Assembly: GCF_021608265.1 (NCBI RefSeq)
Contig: NZ_JAKIHP010000007.1
Location: forward strand, 55,864-119,863
Reading direction: 5' to 3'
From: Flavobacterium wongokense
GTDB lineage: Bacteria > Bacteroidota > Bacteroidia > Flavobacteriales > Flavobacteriaceae
Length of the DNA: 64,000 nucleotides
The notes below the pieces were generated by a model. It ran no database searches and had not been told where the DNA came from. It saw nothing but the letters and a program-made list of their open reading frames with translations. Below, piece after piece: positions 27,730 to 36,882 of the stretch (positions within the stretch are counted from its first letter, which is position 1; each line of letters starts with the position of its first letter). The position numbers and the translations under genes are program-made.

Positions 27730-27737
27730 TATCTTTG
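27730..27737 (+). promoter_or_regulatory. Candidate -7 box TATCTTTG for mazG-like/aroA
   Basis: An exact TAnnTTTG match 21 bases before the start codon of the pyrophosphohydrolase gene. No TTG lies at a good distance. Confidence 0.35.
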
Positions 27738-27758
27738 AATTATAAAAGCAACTCAAAA

Positions 27759-28085
27759 ATGGATTTAAAAAATTCCCAACTGGAAGTAGACAATTGGATT
27801 AAAAACCACGGAGTCCGTTATTTCAACGAGCTAACCAATATGGCACAGCTTACCGAAGAAGTGGGTGAAGTAGCCCGAATCATAGCGCGCCGTTACGGGG
27901 AACAATCCGAAAAGGAAAGCGATAAAAACAAAGACCTGGGCGAAGAACTTGCCGATGTGGTTTTTGTGGTTTTATGCCTGGCGAACCAAACCGGGATTGA
28001 CCTTCAGGCAGCCTTTGACAGAAAGATGGATTTGAAAACCAACCGCGACCACGACCGCCATCACAGCAACGATAAACTGAAATAG
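27759..28085 (+). CDS. MazG-like nucleotide pyrophosphohydrolase
   Basis: This 108-residue all-alpha NTP pyrophosphohydrolase has the metal-binding pattern LTEEVGEVARI followed by LGEELADVVF, the EExxE...ExxD arrangement of the MazG fold. It probably removes damaged or non-canonical nucleotides. The ATG at 27759 gives the usual family length; an in-frame start further upstream would add eight unrelated residues. aroA begins two bases after its stop. Confidence 0.88.
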   Translation: MDLKNSQLEVDNWIKNHGVRYFNELTNMAQLTEEVGEVARIIARRYGEQSEKESDKNKDLGEELADVVFVVLCLANQTGIDLQAAFDRKMDLKTNRDHDRHHSNDKLK

Positions 28086-28087
28086 TT

Positions 28088-29320
28088 TTGGATTTACTTC
28101 TAAAAGCATCAATTATAAACAGTCAAAATGCCATCAAGGTTTCCGGAAGCAAATCCGAAACCAACAGGCTGTTATTGCTTCAGGCATTGTATCCCGATCT
28201 GGTTTTGGAAAATACTTCCAATTCTGATGACTCTGAAGTAATGGTAAAAGCATTGCAAGGCATTGAAAGTAGTATCGACATTCATCATGCCGGAACCGCC
28301 ATGCGTTTTCTGACTGCTTATTTTGCCATTCAGGAAGGAAGGGAAGTAGTGCTTACAGGTTCTTCCCGAATGAAGGAACGTCCGGTCAAAATCCTGGTTG
28401 ATGCTTTAAGGCAGCTCGGAGCTGAAATTACGTATCAGGAAAATGAAGGCTTTCCACCAATAAAAATCAAAGGGAAAAAACTTTTGCAAAATCAGGTTTC
28501 CCTCGCTGCCAATGTAAGCAGCCAATATATTTCGGCACTTTTGCTCATTGGGCCAAAACTCGAAAAGGGTTTGGAATTGAAATTAGGCGGCGAAATAACC
28601 TCGGTTCCTTACATAAAAATGACGCTGGCTTTACTCAGAGAAATCGGAGTTGAAACTTCTTTTACTGGGAATAAAATAATTGTAAACCCAAAATCTGAAA
28701 TCAAAACATCCAAACCTATAATTGTAGAATCCGACTGGAGTTCAGCATCTTATTTCTATTCGATAATTGCCTTGTCTAAAATTGGCACCAGCATTACTCT
28801 TTCAAGTTATAAAAAAGACAGTTTCCAGGGCGATTCGGTGTTGGCAGAAATCTATAGTGAATTTGGTGTTGAAACCACTTTTCAAAATAATTCCATTCAT
28901 TTAAAAAAAACCAATAATTCAAAATTCAAAATTCAAAATTTAGAATTAAACAATGCTCCCGACATCGCCCAAACGATAGCCGTAACCTGTTTCGGACTGG
29001 GAATCGGTTGCCATTTAACAGGTTTGCACACACTCAAAATCAAGGAAACCGACCGATTGCTGGCACTCAAAAACGAACTCGGGAAATTGGGTGCCAACGT
29101 TTCGATTTCCGATGAAAGCCTGACTTTAGAGCCGTCAGTGAAAATCAATCCCGGCATCAAAATCAAAACCTATCAGGACCACCGAATGGCAATGGCTTTT
29201 GCCCCATTGGCAATCAAAATGGATATTGTCATTGAACAAGCCGAAGTGGTTTCAAAATCCTATCCGGCTTTTTGGGAAGATTTAAAAAGTATTGGAGTTC
29301 AAATAGAAGTGGCAGAGTAG
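28088..29320 (+). CDS. aroA: 3-phosphoshikimate 1-carboxyvinyltransferase (EPSP synthase), TTG start
   Basis: This 410-residue enzyme makes EPSP from shikimate 3-phosphate and PEP. Family motifs are GSKSETNR (20-27), HAGTAMRFLTA, KERPVKILVDAL, KIKETDRLLALKNEL and TYQDHRMAMAFA. No ATG precedes the conserved substrate-binding lysine, so translation most likely starts at TTG 28088, two bases after the pyrophosphohydrolase stop; coupling to that gene may compensate for the weak start. Residues of about 276-287 (NNSKFKIQNLEL) derive from an AT-rich dispersed repeat kept in frame. Confidence 0.93.
   Translation: MDLLLKASIINSQNAIKVSGSKSETNRLLLLQALYPDLVLENTSNSDDSEVMVKALQGIESSIDIHHAGTAMRFLTAYFAIQEGREVVLTGSSRMKERPVKILVDALRQLGAEITYQENEGFPPIKIKGKKLLQNQVSLAANVSSQYISALLLIGPKLEKGLELKLGGEITSVPYIKMTLALLREIGVETSFTGNKIIVNPKSEIKTSKPIIVESDWSSASYFYSIIALSKIGTSITLSSYKKDSFQGDSVLAEIYSEFGVETTFQNNSIHLKKTNNSKFKIQNLELNNAPDIAQTIAVTCFGLGIGCHLTGLHTLKIKETDRLLALKNELGKLGANVSISDESLTLEPSVKINPGIKIKTYQDHRMAMAFAPLAIKMDIVIEQAEVVSKSYPAFWEDLKSIGVQIEVAE
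28916..28949 (+). repeat. ATTCAAA-type repeat inside aroA
   Basis: Three tandem copies of AATTCAAA and a diverged end are translated as NSKFKIQNLEL. It is the same repeat type as at 10664-10696 in metH. Confidence 0.7.
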
Positions 29321-29377
29321 GAAAGTAGCAGAGAGGCAAAGTTTTTTACAACTTTCAAAAAATAAACACCTTTTTAC

Positions 29378-29409
29378 TTGACAACGCCTAGTTGACAATA
29401 GTATATTTG
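29378..29409 (+). promoter_or_regulatory. queA promoter
   Basis: TTG (29378-29380), a 21-base spacer, TATATTTG (29402-29409): a full flavobacterial consensus, 92 bases before queA. Confidence 0.7.
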
Positions 29410-29425
29410 CACACGTTAGAAAATT

Positions 29426-29495
29426 ATGACACAACTAGCTTCGCTCAGTTCGCCAAAGGCTCGGGTCATAACTCATAACTTATAACCCATAACTC
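29426..29495 (-). repeat. Dispersed repeat (TATGACC-GAGCC family) plus ATAACTCATA array
   Basis: Read on the minus strand the first part (29470-29436) is TATGACCCGAGCC-TTTGGCGAA-CTGAGCGAAG, related to 43439-43476. A run of ATAACTCATAAC-type units then extends to the queA start, like the one before metF. Confidence 0.6.
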
Positions 29496-29501
29496 TTTTA
29501 G

Positions 29502-30551
29502 ATGAAATTATCTCATTTCCAGTTCAATCTGCCAAACGAACTTTTGGCGGAATTCCCAGCAGAAAACAGAGACGAAGCCAGATTAATGGTTGTCAACAGA
29601 AAAACAAAAACCATAGAGCATAAAACATTCAAGGACATTATCGATTATTTTGATGATGGCGATGTGATGATTTTGAATAATACCAAAGTTTTCCCTGCAC
29701 GTATGTATGGAAACAAGGAAAAAACCGGAGCGAGGATTGAAGTCTTTTTGTTGCGCGAATTAAACGCCGAACAACGCCTTTGGGACGTTTTGGTTGATCC
29801 TGCGCGTAAAATCAGAATCGGAAACAAATTATACTTTGGCGATGACGATTCGTTGGTCGCTGAGGTAATCGACAACACTACTTCACGTGGAAGGACTCTG
29901 CGTTTCCTTTACGACGGTTCGTATGAGGAGTTCAGAAGAAAATTAACGGAACTTGGAGAAACTCCAATCCCAAAATACATCAACCGTGACGTAACCGAAG
30001 AAGATGCTGAACGTTACCAAACGATTTATGCCAAGGAAGAAGGAGCTGTAGCGGCACCAACTGCTGGTTTACACTTCTCAAAACACCTTTTGAAAAGATT
30101 GGAAATCAAAGGAATCAACTTTGCTGAGGTTACGCTTCACGTAGGTTTGGGAACCTTCAACCCAGTTGAGGTAGAAGATTTGTCAAAACACAAAATGGAT
30201 TCGGAAGAGTTAATCATCACTCAGGAAGCCTGTGATGTTGTAAACGAAGCCAAAGCCAAAAAGAAAAAAATCTGTTGCATCGGAACCACTTCAATGCGTG
30301 CCATTGAAAGTTCGGTTTCTTCAGCACGTACTTTGAATCCGTATGTAGGCTGGACGAACAAATTCATTTTCCCACCTTACGATTTCAGCATTGCTGATTG
30401 CATGGTGACCAATTTCCACACACCAAAATCAACCTTATTAATGATGATTTCGGCATTCTGCGGACACGATTTAATGAAAAAAGCATACGAAGAAGCCATC
30501 AAGGAAAAATACCGTTTCTATTCTTATGGAGACGCGATGTTAATATTATAA
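29502..30551 (+). CDS. queA: tRNA preQ1(34) S-adenosylmethionine ribosyltransferase-isomerase
   Basis: This 349-residue enzyme transfers and rearranges the ribose of SAM onto preQ1 in tRNA to make epoxyqueuosine. Conserved stretches [16 protein letters not shown] and [11 protein letters not shown] are present, and the length is normal. queE, an earlier queuosine-pathway gene, is also in this window (56.2 kb). The gene has its own promoter and a strong terminator. Confidence 0.96.
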   Translation: MKLSHFQFNLPNELLAEFPAENRDEARLMVVNRKTKTIEHKTFKDIIDYFDDGDVMILNNTKVFPARMYGNKEKTGARIEVFLLRELNAEQRLWDVLVDPARKIRIGNKLYFGDDDSLVAEVIDNTTSRGRTLRFLYDGSYEEFRRKLTELGETPIPKYINRDVTEEDAERYQTIYAKEEGAVAAPTAGLHFSKHLLKRLEIKGINFAEVTLHVGLGTFNPVEVEDLSKHKMDSEELIITQEACDVVNEAKAKKKKICCIGTTSMRAIESSVSSARTLNPYVGWTNKFIFPPYDFSIADCMVTNFHTPKSTLLMMISAFCGHDLMKKAYEEAIKEKYRFYSYGDAMLIL

Positions 30552-30557
30552 ATAAGA

Positions 30558-30583
30558 AATCCCAACAGCAATGTTGGGATTTT
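30558..30583 (+). terminator. queA terminator
   Basis: An 11-bp stem, AAATCCCAACA/TGTTGGGATTT, with loop GCAA and a long T-run. Confidence 0.88.
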
Positions 30584-30593
30584 CTTTTTTTTT

Positions 30594-30656
30594 GGGCGTG
30601 CCCCTTCGGGTCAGGCTGTACGCGCTACACGGTAGCTGGCTCCCATCCTTCACGCA
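30594..30656 (+). repeat. Dispersed repeat with GCGTG/CACGC ends
   Basis: It starts GGGCGTGCCCCTTCGGG and ends CCTTCACGCA, so the ends can pair. The core GCTGTACGCGCTACACGGTAGCTGGCT has the same GCTAC-GTAGC hairpin as the repeats at 7544 and 63801. It sits between queA and the convergent propeller gene. Confidence 0.7.
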
Positions 30657-30658
30657 TA

Positions 30659-33166
30659 TTATTGTTTAACTAACTTCTTGGTAAACTCACCGTCAGCTGT
30701 TTTTACAACAACCAGGTAAATTCCCGCTGTCAAATCGGCAACCGAAAAACTTTTTGCAAAACCTTCTTTCACCAAAGCTCCGGTCAAACTGTAAATTTTT
30801 ACCTGTTCTATCTCGAGTCTGCTTTCCAAAGAAACAGCATCAGAAGCAGGATTAGGATGCAGCAAAACAGCATTGCTTTCAAGTGTTCCGTCTTCGATTC
30901 CAAGAGGGACAAGGCTTCCTACTTTCATTCCGTTTCCAAAACTCGTCACCCAAAGCTCATTGGCATTATACGGATTGAAAAACACACGCTCCGGTTGCTG
31001 GAACGGATACGAATTTACCATCGTAAAGCTTGGCGTACCCGAATTGATATTCGAACACATCCACAAACCCTGGCCTTCAGTCGTAAGGTAAATTTGGTTG
31101 GCGTTCGTTGGGTTAAAAGTAATGGAAGTCACACGGTCTATTGTCGTTCCGGTTAATTTGGTCCAGCTGGTACCTCGATTCGTGGTTTTATACAATCCGC
31201 CTAAACCATTTGGGGCACCACCCCAACCACTAAATACACAGGCATACCAGGTGTTTTGCGTGGCGTCATTGGGGTCAATGATGACGTCTTTGGTCCAATA
31301 CTGCATTCCTGCATGTGAAACATCGGTCCAGCTGTTCCCTGCAGGATTATAAACAAACACACCTGAACTTGGCTGGAATCCGTCATCGGTACGACGCCCC
31401 GAATAGGAGCAGACCACTTTTCCGTCATTTAAAACATTAATGCACGCTGGGTGCTTTTCGGTTCGTGGCGGGTTTGGCAATAAGGTCCATGTCGACGAAG
31501 CCAAAAGGTTCAAATTCGTAGTTTTATAAATGCCGCCAACACCAGCACCACCGTTATAATGAATCACGCTGGCATAAGCTGTATTCGGATTATTTGGGTC
31601 AATTGCAATCCAAAAAACAGGATGATTGAAAACATGCAGGTTTTGCCAGGTCTGGCCTTCATTGGTTGAATAAACAATTTTTCCATTGGCGTCATCAGCA
31701 TCCAGCGTTTCATCAAACAAGCGTGTACTTTGATACATGTCATGGATGTCTGAAGTCGCCATAAATAAGGTTCCGTTGGTAGGATGTGCCGCAATCCTGT
31801 AACTGGTATTGGCATTGTGCCCGGTATAATTGAATGACCACGAAGCTCCCGAATCGGTACTTTTAATCCCTTTAATATCTGAAAAACACGACCATACTTT
31901 GCTGGCGCTAATCCAATGCATCTGCCAGCTGGTTGTGTTTTCAAGCCCGTTACTTTGATAGGAATGGAACTGTGGTGTGGCAGCGTTGGCAGGATTTTGG
32001 GTTGCAGCAGTTACATAAGCCTGTTGCCAGGAAGTTCCGCCATTGGAAGTTTTGTGTACAAAGCCATAATCCCCAAAAATAACCTTGCTGGAATTATTCG
32101 GCGAAACCGCCATTCCAAAAGGACATTCTCCATAACTCCAGCCTCTGTCGCCACCTTGCCCGCTCCAGCCTGTAATAATGTTTTGATTATTGGTTGTGAG
32201 GAAAGTGTTGCTCCAGTTGGTTCCGGCATTTGTCGTTTTCAAAACAATAGGCCTCGAACTGGTGTTGCTTCCGCACAAATAAACGGTGTTGATGTCATTT
32301 TTTGCCATTCCCACAAACATCGGGAAATCCACTCCTGATGTAATTCCGCCCATTCTTGAAACCCAGTTTCCTGAGCCATAGTCAACCGAATATACGCCTT
32401 TTGGGAAACCCCAATAATCAGAGCCGGGCATTCCGGCATAAATGGCCGTATTCAGTGCCGTAATGCAAAAGAATCGGGTCACGCCACCGACTTTGGCACC
32501 TGCAAAAGACCAGATCCGGTCGGTCGCAGGAATACCGGTCAAGGCAGCCATCGACCAACTGGTTCCTCCATTGGTTGAAACCAAAACACCATTATTGGTT
32601 CCGATATAAATATTGTTTCCGTCAAAGAAAACCCCACCTACAACAATCCCATTACCGGTTGTGGCAGTATGGATGTTCGTAAAAGTAGTGCCTCCATTAC
32701 CCGAAAAATAAATACGATTGTATTGTGAAATCAGGATTCGGCTTGGGTTGTCATAATCGGCATTAATGCTGTATAATTCTTCCCCATTATTAGGATTACC
32801 GGTAAGAGCCGTCCAGGTTACTCCGTTATCGATGCTTTTCATAGGACGCTGCATGTCGTTGGCATAGCTAATAGTGTAAAGCAGACCGGGAGTAGAAGTA
32901 TAACAGACTTTGGAATCGTGTCCGCCCCAAACCTGGCGATGGTCGACCTGCGAATAGTTCTGGCCAAAATCAGTAGTATGGAATAATTCGCCCATATCGC
33001 AGGAAGCGTAATATTCATTGTCATTGGCAGGATTGAAAGCCATTGAAAACATGGCTCCGCCACCACCCACGCCACGCGCGGAAAATGAATTGGGTTGTGA
33101 AAAAAGAGATTGAAAACATAATGCGCCCAGAAATAAAACGGCGGCTTTAAAGGCTTGATGTTTCAT
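30659..33166 (-). CDS. T9SS-secreted beta-propeller protein (sortilin/GH74-like)
   Basis: This 835-residue protein has a signal peptide (1-23, LFS-Q). The mature part carries many Asp-box (BNR) turns of the form S-T-x-x-G-x-x-W, such as STNGGTSW, KTSNGGTSW and STNEGQTW. This is typical of the seven-bladed propellers of sortilin-like and GH74 xyloglucanase proteins. The last 70 or so residues (LHPNPASDAV ... GIYLVVVKTADG ... KKLVKQ) form a type A T9SS sorting domain, so it is exported across the outer membrane and perhaps cell-anchored. Whether it hydrolyses a glycan cannot be decided without mapping the GH74 acidic residues. Confidence 0.85.
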   Translation of the reverse strand: MKHQAFKAAVLFLGALCFQSLFSQPNSFSARGVGGGGAMFSMAFNPANDNEYYASCDMGELFHTTDFGQNYSQVDHRQVWGGHDSKVCYTSTPGLLYTISYANDMQRPMKSIDNGVTWTALTGNPNNGEELYSINADYDNPSRILISQYNRIYFSGNGGTTFTNIHTATTGNGIVVGGVFFDGNNIYIGTNNGVLVSTNGGTSWSMAALTGIPATDRIWSFAGAKVGGVTRFFCITALNTAIYAGMPGSDYWGFPKGVYSVDYGSGNWVSRMGGITSGVDFPMFVGMAKNDINTVYLCGSNTSSRPIVLKTTNAGTNWSNTFLTTNNQNIITGWSGQGGDRGWSYGECPFGMAVSPNNSSKVIFGDYGFVHKTSNGGTSWQQAYVTAATQNPANAATPQFHSYQSNGLENTTSWQMHWISASKVWSCFSDIKGIKSTDSGASWSFNYTGHNANTSYRIAAHPTNGTLFMATSDIHDMYQSTRLFDETLDADDANGKIVYSTNEGQTWQNLHVFNHPVFWIAIDPNNPNTAYASVIHYNGGAGVGGIYKTTNLNLLASSTWTLLPNPPRTEKHPACINVLNDGKVVCSYSGRRTDDGFQPSSGVFVYNPAGNSWTDVSHAGMQYWTKDVIIDPNDATQNTWYACVFSGWGGAPNGLGGLYKTTNRGTSWTKLTGTTIDRVTSITFNPTNANQIYLTTEGQGLWMCSNINSGTPSFTMVNSYPFQQPERVFFNPYNANELWVTSFGNGMKVGSLVPLGIEDGTLESNAVLLHPNPASDAVSLESRLEIEQVKIYSLTGALVKEGFAKSFSVADLTAGIYLVVVKTADGEFTKKLVKQ

Positions 33167-33326
33167 AACATAAAGATTTGGTTAAGTTTATATACTGATT
33201 CAATCTGCTCAAAAGTTGGGGTCTTTCGTACAGCAAATGATTTTTGGGCATGATAAAGTTAGAAAGTTTTTTTTAACCTCAAAAATTTTAACAGAATGTC
33301 CCTGCAAACTTTGCCACTTTGTTGCT

Positions 33327-33356
33327 TTGAAACTTTGCCACTTTTCAATACTTTTA
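33327..33356 (+). promoter_or_regulatory. kynU promoter
   Basis: TTG (33327-33329), a 19-base spacer, TACTTTTA (33349-33356), one mismatch from consensus. It lies 19 bases before kynU. The upstream region holds two direct copies of AACTTTGCCACTTT, at about 33308 and 33331. Confidence 0.45.
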
Positions 33357-33375
33357 CGCCACAAAAACAACAACA

Positions 33376-34659
33376 ATGACATTTCAAAATACACGCGAAT
33401 TTGCTCAGCAACTCGATGCACAGGACGAATTGAAAAACTACAGGAATGAATTTATCTTTCCACAGCACAATGGAAAAGATGTAATTTATTTTACTGGGAA
33501 TTCGTTGGGATTACAGCCAAAAATCACCAAAAAATATGTTGATGAAGTAATGAATGATTGGGCGAATCTTGCGGTTGAAGGTCATTTTTATGCCGAAAAA
33601 CCATGGTGGGATTACCACGAGCGTTTTGCCAACCCGTTGAGTAAGGTAGTTGGTGCAAAACCTTCAGAAATTACGGTAATGAATACGCTGACTGTTAATT
33701 TACACCTGCTGATGGTTTCATTTTACAAACCCACAAAAACACGTTACAAAATCATTTGCGAGGAAAAGGCATTCCCTTCCGATCAATATATGTTTCAGAC
33801 GCAGGTCCACTTTCGCGGATACAAAGCAGAAGATGCCATTGTTGAAATCAAAAGAAGGGAAGGCGAACACAACATACGCCTTGAAGATGTGTTAGCCAAA
33901 ATCAATGAAGTTGGAGATGAGCTGGCTTTAGTCTTGATTGGCGGGGTAAATTATTATACAGGACAGGTTTTTGATATGAAAGCCATTACCGAAGCCGGGC
34001 ATAAAGCCGGAGCCATGGTTGGTTTCGACTTAGCACATGCTGCGGGAAACATCAAATTGGAACTACACGACTGGAATGTCGATTTTGCCGCGTGGTGCTC
34101 TTATAAATACATGAATTCAGGACCGGGAAATGCTTCTGGCTGTTTTATCCATGAAAGACATCATGCCAATAAAGACCTTGCGCGTTTTGGAGGTTGGTGG
34201 GGACAAAATAAGCAACGTCGTTTTTTAATGGAACCCACTTTTGATCCGATAGCCAGCGCAGATGGTTGGCAGGTGAGCAATCTTCCGGTTTTATCCTTGG
34301 CGCCGTATTTGGCCTCAGTAGAAATGTTTGCCGAAGTTGGAATGGAAAAGCTTATCAAAAAAAGAGATCAGATTACGGCTTACCTGGAATTCATTTTGCA
34401 TGAAATCGACGAACAAATTGAAGGAACCGAATTCGAAATCATTACTCCATCGAACCAGTTGGAAAGAGCCTGCCAGCTTTCCGTTTTTTTACACGGACAG
34501 GGAAGAAGCCTTTTTGACTATTTAATGAAAAATGGCGTAATTACCGATTGGCGCGAACCAAATGTCATCAGGCTTGCGCCAGTGCCATTTTATTGCTCCT
34601 ATGAAGCAATGTACGATTTCGGCCAAATACTGAAACAAGGAATTTTGTCGCTGAAATAA
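33376..34659 (+). CDS. kynU: Kynureninase
   Basis: This 427-residue PLP enzyme cleaves kynurenine or 3-hydroxykynurenine to (3-hydroxy)anthranilate and alanine. Motifs are GNSLGLQPK (41-49), FPSDQYMF (133-140), GFDLAHAAGN (216-225) and the PLP lysine K244 in CSYKYMNSGPG. The related kmo gene lies 9 kb downstream on the same strand, so the organism has at least two kynurenine-pathway steps, used either for NAD synthesis or for tryptophan breakdown. The tryptophan dioxygenase and 3-hydroxyanthranilate dioxygenase genes are not in the window. Confidence 0.95.
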   Translation: MTFQNTREFAQQLDAQDELKNYRNEFIFPQHNGKDVIYFTGNSLGLQPKITKKYVDEVMNDWANLAVEGHFYAEKPWWDYHERFANPLSKVVGAKPSEITVMNTLTVNLHLLMVSFYKPTKTRYKIICEEKAFPSDQYMFQTQVHFRGYKAEDAIVEIKRREGEHNIRLEDVLAKINEVGDELALVLIGGVNYYTGQVFDMKAITEAGHKAGAMVGFDLAHAAGNIKLELHDWNVDFAAWCSYKYMNSGPGNASGCFIHERHHANKDLARFGGWWGQNKQRRFLMEPTFDPIASADGWQVSNLPVLSLAPYLASVEMFAEVGMEKLIKKRDQITAYLEFILHEIDEQIEGTEFEIITPSNQLERACQLSVFLHGQGRSLFDYLMKNGVITDWREPNVIRLAPVPFYCSYEAMYDFGQILKQGILSLK

Positions 34660-34720
34660 TTTGATTTTTGAAAAACAATTCGTTGATTTGTAACTAATTA
34701 TTAATCCAAATAACTACATA

Positions 34721-36775
34721 ATGAAATTAAAACTACACTTCGCAGTTGTAGCATTGATTGCATTTTCATTTACAAGTAATGCCCAAGTTTCTGAAAACGA
34801 AGGTGCTGCAAGACAATGGATTTCAGCACATGCTACCGATTTAAAAATCAAACCTACAGATACTTTTAGACTATCATTCGTTTATAAGGGAGAAGCTGGA
34901 GAAACGCTTCGTTTTCAACAAATGATGAATGAAGTGCCTGTTTATCAGTCAGAAATTGTAGTAAATTTCAATCCAAGCAATGAACTTGCCTATACTTCGG
35001 ATTCGTATGATGCTGCTATACAAAATGTTGCTACAACGCCAAGCCTTTCTAAGCAGGCTGCTTTGGATGCATCAAGAGAGAGTTTAAAATTAACCTGTGA
35101 ATATACAGTTGCAGAAAATAATTTATTTGTAACCAAAGTCAATGACGAAACGAAACTCGTTTACAGAGTCGTGACTAATCCTGCTTCGGGAAACGGAAGC
35201 TGGGAAGTATTGGTTGATGCACAAAACGGAAGCATTTTAAGCACAAAAGACGTAGCGTTATACCACCACAACAAACCAACGGTAAATTTGTTTAAATCAA
35301 CAAATCCAACCATACCAATGGCTCCATTAGGTTTTGTTTCGGGAACTGCTATGGTTTTCATGTCTGATCCATTATCTTTTGCACACGTCGCTTACGGTAC
35401 AACCGGTTATGTGGATGGAAATGATGCCAACACGACACAATTGGCTGCAGCCAGAGCTTCAGTAACGTTGCCAGAAATTGATTTAACCGGAACTGTGTAC
35501 AAATTAAAAAGTTCTTATGTTGAAATTGTAGACATTGAAGCGCCAACAACTGGTTTGTTTACACAGGCAACGAGTGCCTTCAATTTTACAAGGGATAATA
35601 ATGCTTTCGAAGCGGTAAACGTTTTTTATCATTTGGATAAAAGTTTAAGATACATCAACGAAACTTTAGGGATTAACTGCAGACCAGCTTTGAACAGTGG
35701 TGTTTTAAGATATGACCCTTCAGGATTAAGCGGAGCTGATAACTCACATTACCTGCCTTCAAGTGATTCATTGGCTTTTGGTGAAGGATGTGTGGATGAT
35801 GCTGAAGATGCAGATGTTATCTGGCATGAATTAGGTCACGGATTGCACGACTGGATGACTAATGGAAATACTTCAAGCCAAATCGGAGAAGGAAATGGAG
35901 ATTATTGGGCTCAGTCTTATAGCAGAAGTTTAGGGCAGTGGACAGCAGCAGATCCTGCATTCCAGTATATGTTTAGCTGGGATGGACACAATGTTTGCTG
36001 GGATGGAAGAACAACCGATTACTTCGGCATCTATCCTGGTGACTTAACCGGATTCATACACGATGACGGACAAATTTGGGCAACCGGATTAATGCAGATC
36101 TGGGATGAAATTGGAAGAACAAAAACAGACAAAGCCTTTTTAAATGGTTTAGCGTTAACAAATAGTTCAACCAACCAACAGAATGCAGCTATAGCTGTTA
36201 GACAGGCTGCAATTAACATGAACTATCCTTGTGCTGATATCGCCATAATGACAGAAAAATTCTCAGGAAGAGGTTACACTATGCCTGTTTTAGGATTGAC
36301 AATGGCTGCTATTGCGAACCAAGTCGTTACAGCAGGGCCATCAAATACATACACTTTGCCAAGTTATGCTACATTGGCTAACCCAATTACAGCAAACTGT
36401 AATGCAACCTTAACTCAAAGTCCGGTTGTAGGAACTGTTTTAATTCCTGGAGTTTATACTATCACAATGCAGGCTGTTAGTGGTACTACTGTAACCAGAA
36501 CATTCCAGCTTACTGTAAATCCATTCCTTGGAATTGAAGATGTTGTTAAGAATAATTTTGTATTGTATCCAAATCCAGCTGCAAATGTGTTGAACATTAA
36601 AGGTGATTTTGATGCTAATGAAAAAGTTACCATCTACAATATGTTAGGACAAACGATTATGACTAAGGCAGTGACTTCAAACGAACAAAGCATTGATGTT
36701 TCTTCTTTGGCAAAAGGTATTTACAATGTATACTTTAATACTGCAAAAGCAACTTACAAATTTGTAAAAGAGTAA
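34721..36775 (+). CDS. T9SS-secreted fungalysin-type zinc metalloprotease
   Basis: This 684-residue protein has a signal peptide (1-21, SNA-Q) and an FTP/PepSY-like propeptide (about 30-200). The catalytic domain has H369-E-L-G-H373 followed by GEGNGDYW, where E390 is the likely third zinc ligand; this is the layout of M36 (fungalysin) peptidases. A C-terminal T9SS type A domain (LYPNPAANVLNIKG ... KGIYNVYFNTAKATYKFVKE) closes the protein. It is probably a secreted protease that degrades external protein. It is monocistronic, with a terminator downstream. Confidence 0.88.
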   Translation: MKLKLHFAVVALIAFSFTSNAQVSENEGAARQWISAHATDLKIKPTDTFRLSFVYKGEAGETLRFQQMMNEVPVYQSEIVVNFNPSNELAYTSDSYDAAIQNVATTPSLSKQAALDASRESLKLTCEYTVAENNLFVTKVNDETKLVYRVVTNPASGNGSWEVLVDAQNGSILSTKDVALYHHNKPTVNLFKSTNPTIPMAPLGFVSGTAMVFMSDPLSFAHVAYGTTGYVDGNDANTTQLAAARASVTLPEIDLTGTVYKLKSSYVEIVDIEAPTTGLFTQATSAFNFTRDNNAFEAVNVFYHLDKSLRYINETLGINCRPALNSGVLRYDPSGLSGADNSHYLPSSDSLAFGEGCVDDAEDADVIWHELGHGLHDWMTNGNTSSQIGEGNGDYWAQSYSRSLGQWTAADPAFQYMFSWDGHNVCWDGRTTDYFGIYPGDLTGFIHDDGQIWATGLMQIWDEIGRTKTDKAFLNGLALTNSSTNQQNAAIAVRQAAINMNYPCADIAIMTEKFSGRGYTMPVLGLTMAAIANQVVTAGPSNTYTLPSYATLANPITANCNATLTQSPVVGTVLIPGVYTITMQAVSGTTVTRTFQLTVNPFLGIEDVVKNNFVLYPNPAANVLNIKGDFDANEKVTIYNMLGQTIMTKAVTSNEQSIDVSSLAKGIYNVYFNTAKATYKFVKE

Positions 36776-36795
36776 CACTCACTAAATAATTTAAC

Positions 36796-36829
36796 AAAGC
36801 CATTTCAGTAAAACGAGATGGCTTTTTTT
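36796..36829 (+). terminator. Metalloprotease terminator
   Basis: An 11-bp stem, AAAGCCATTTC/GAGATGGCTTT, with one G-U pair, followed by seven Ts. Confidence 0.85.
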
Positions 36830-36854
36830 ATTCCTATGCCTGAAAAATACTTTG

Positions 36855-36862
36855 TAACTTTG
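36855..36862 (+). promoter_or_regulatory. Candidate -7 box TAACTTTG
   Basis: An exact TAnnTTTG match 20 bases before the arginase-family gene. The -33 TTG is not in a good position. Confidence 0.4.
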
Positions 36863-36882
36863 CTCCTTCAACTTTAAAAAGC

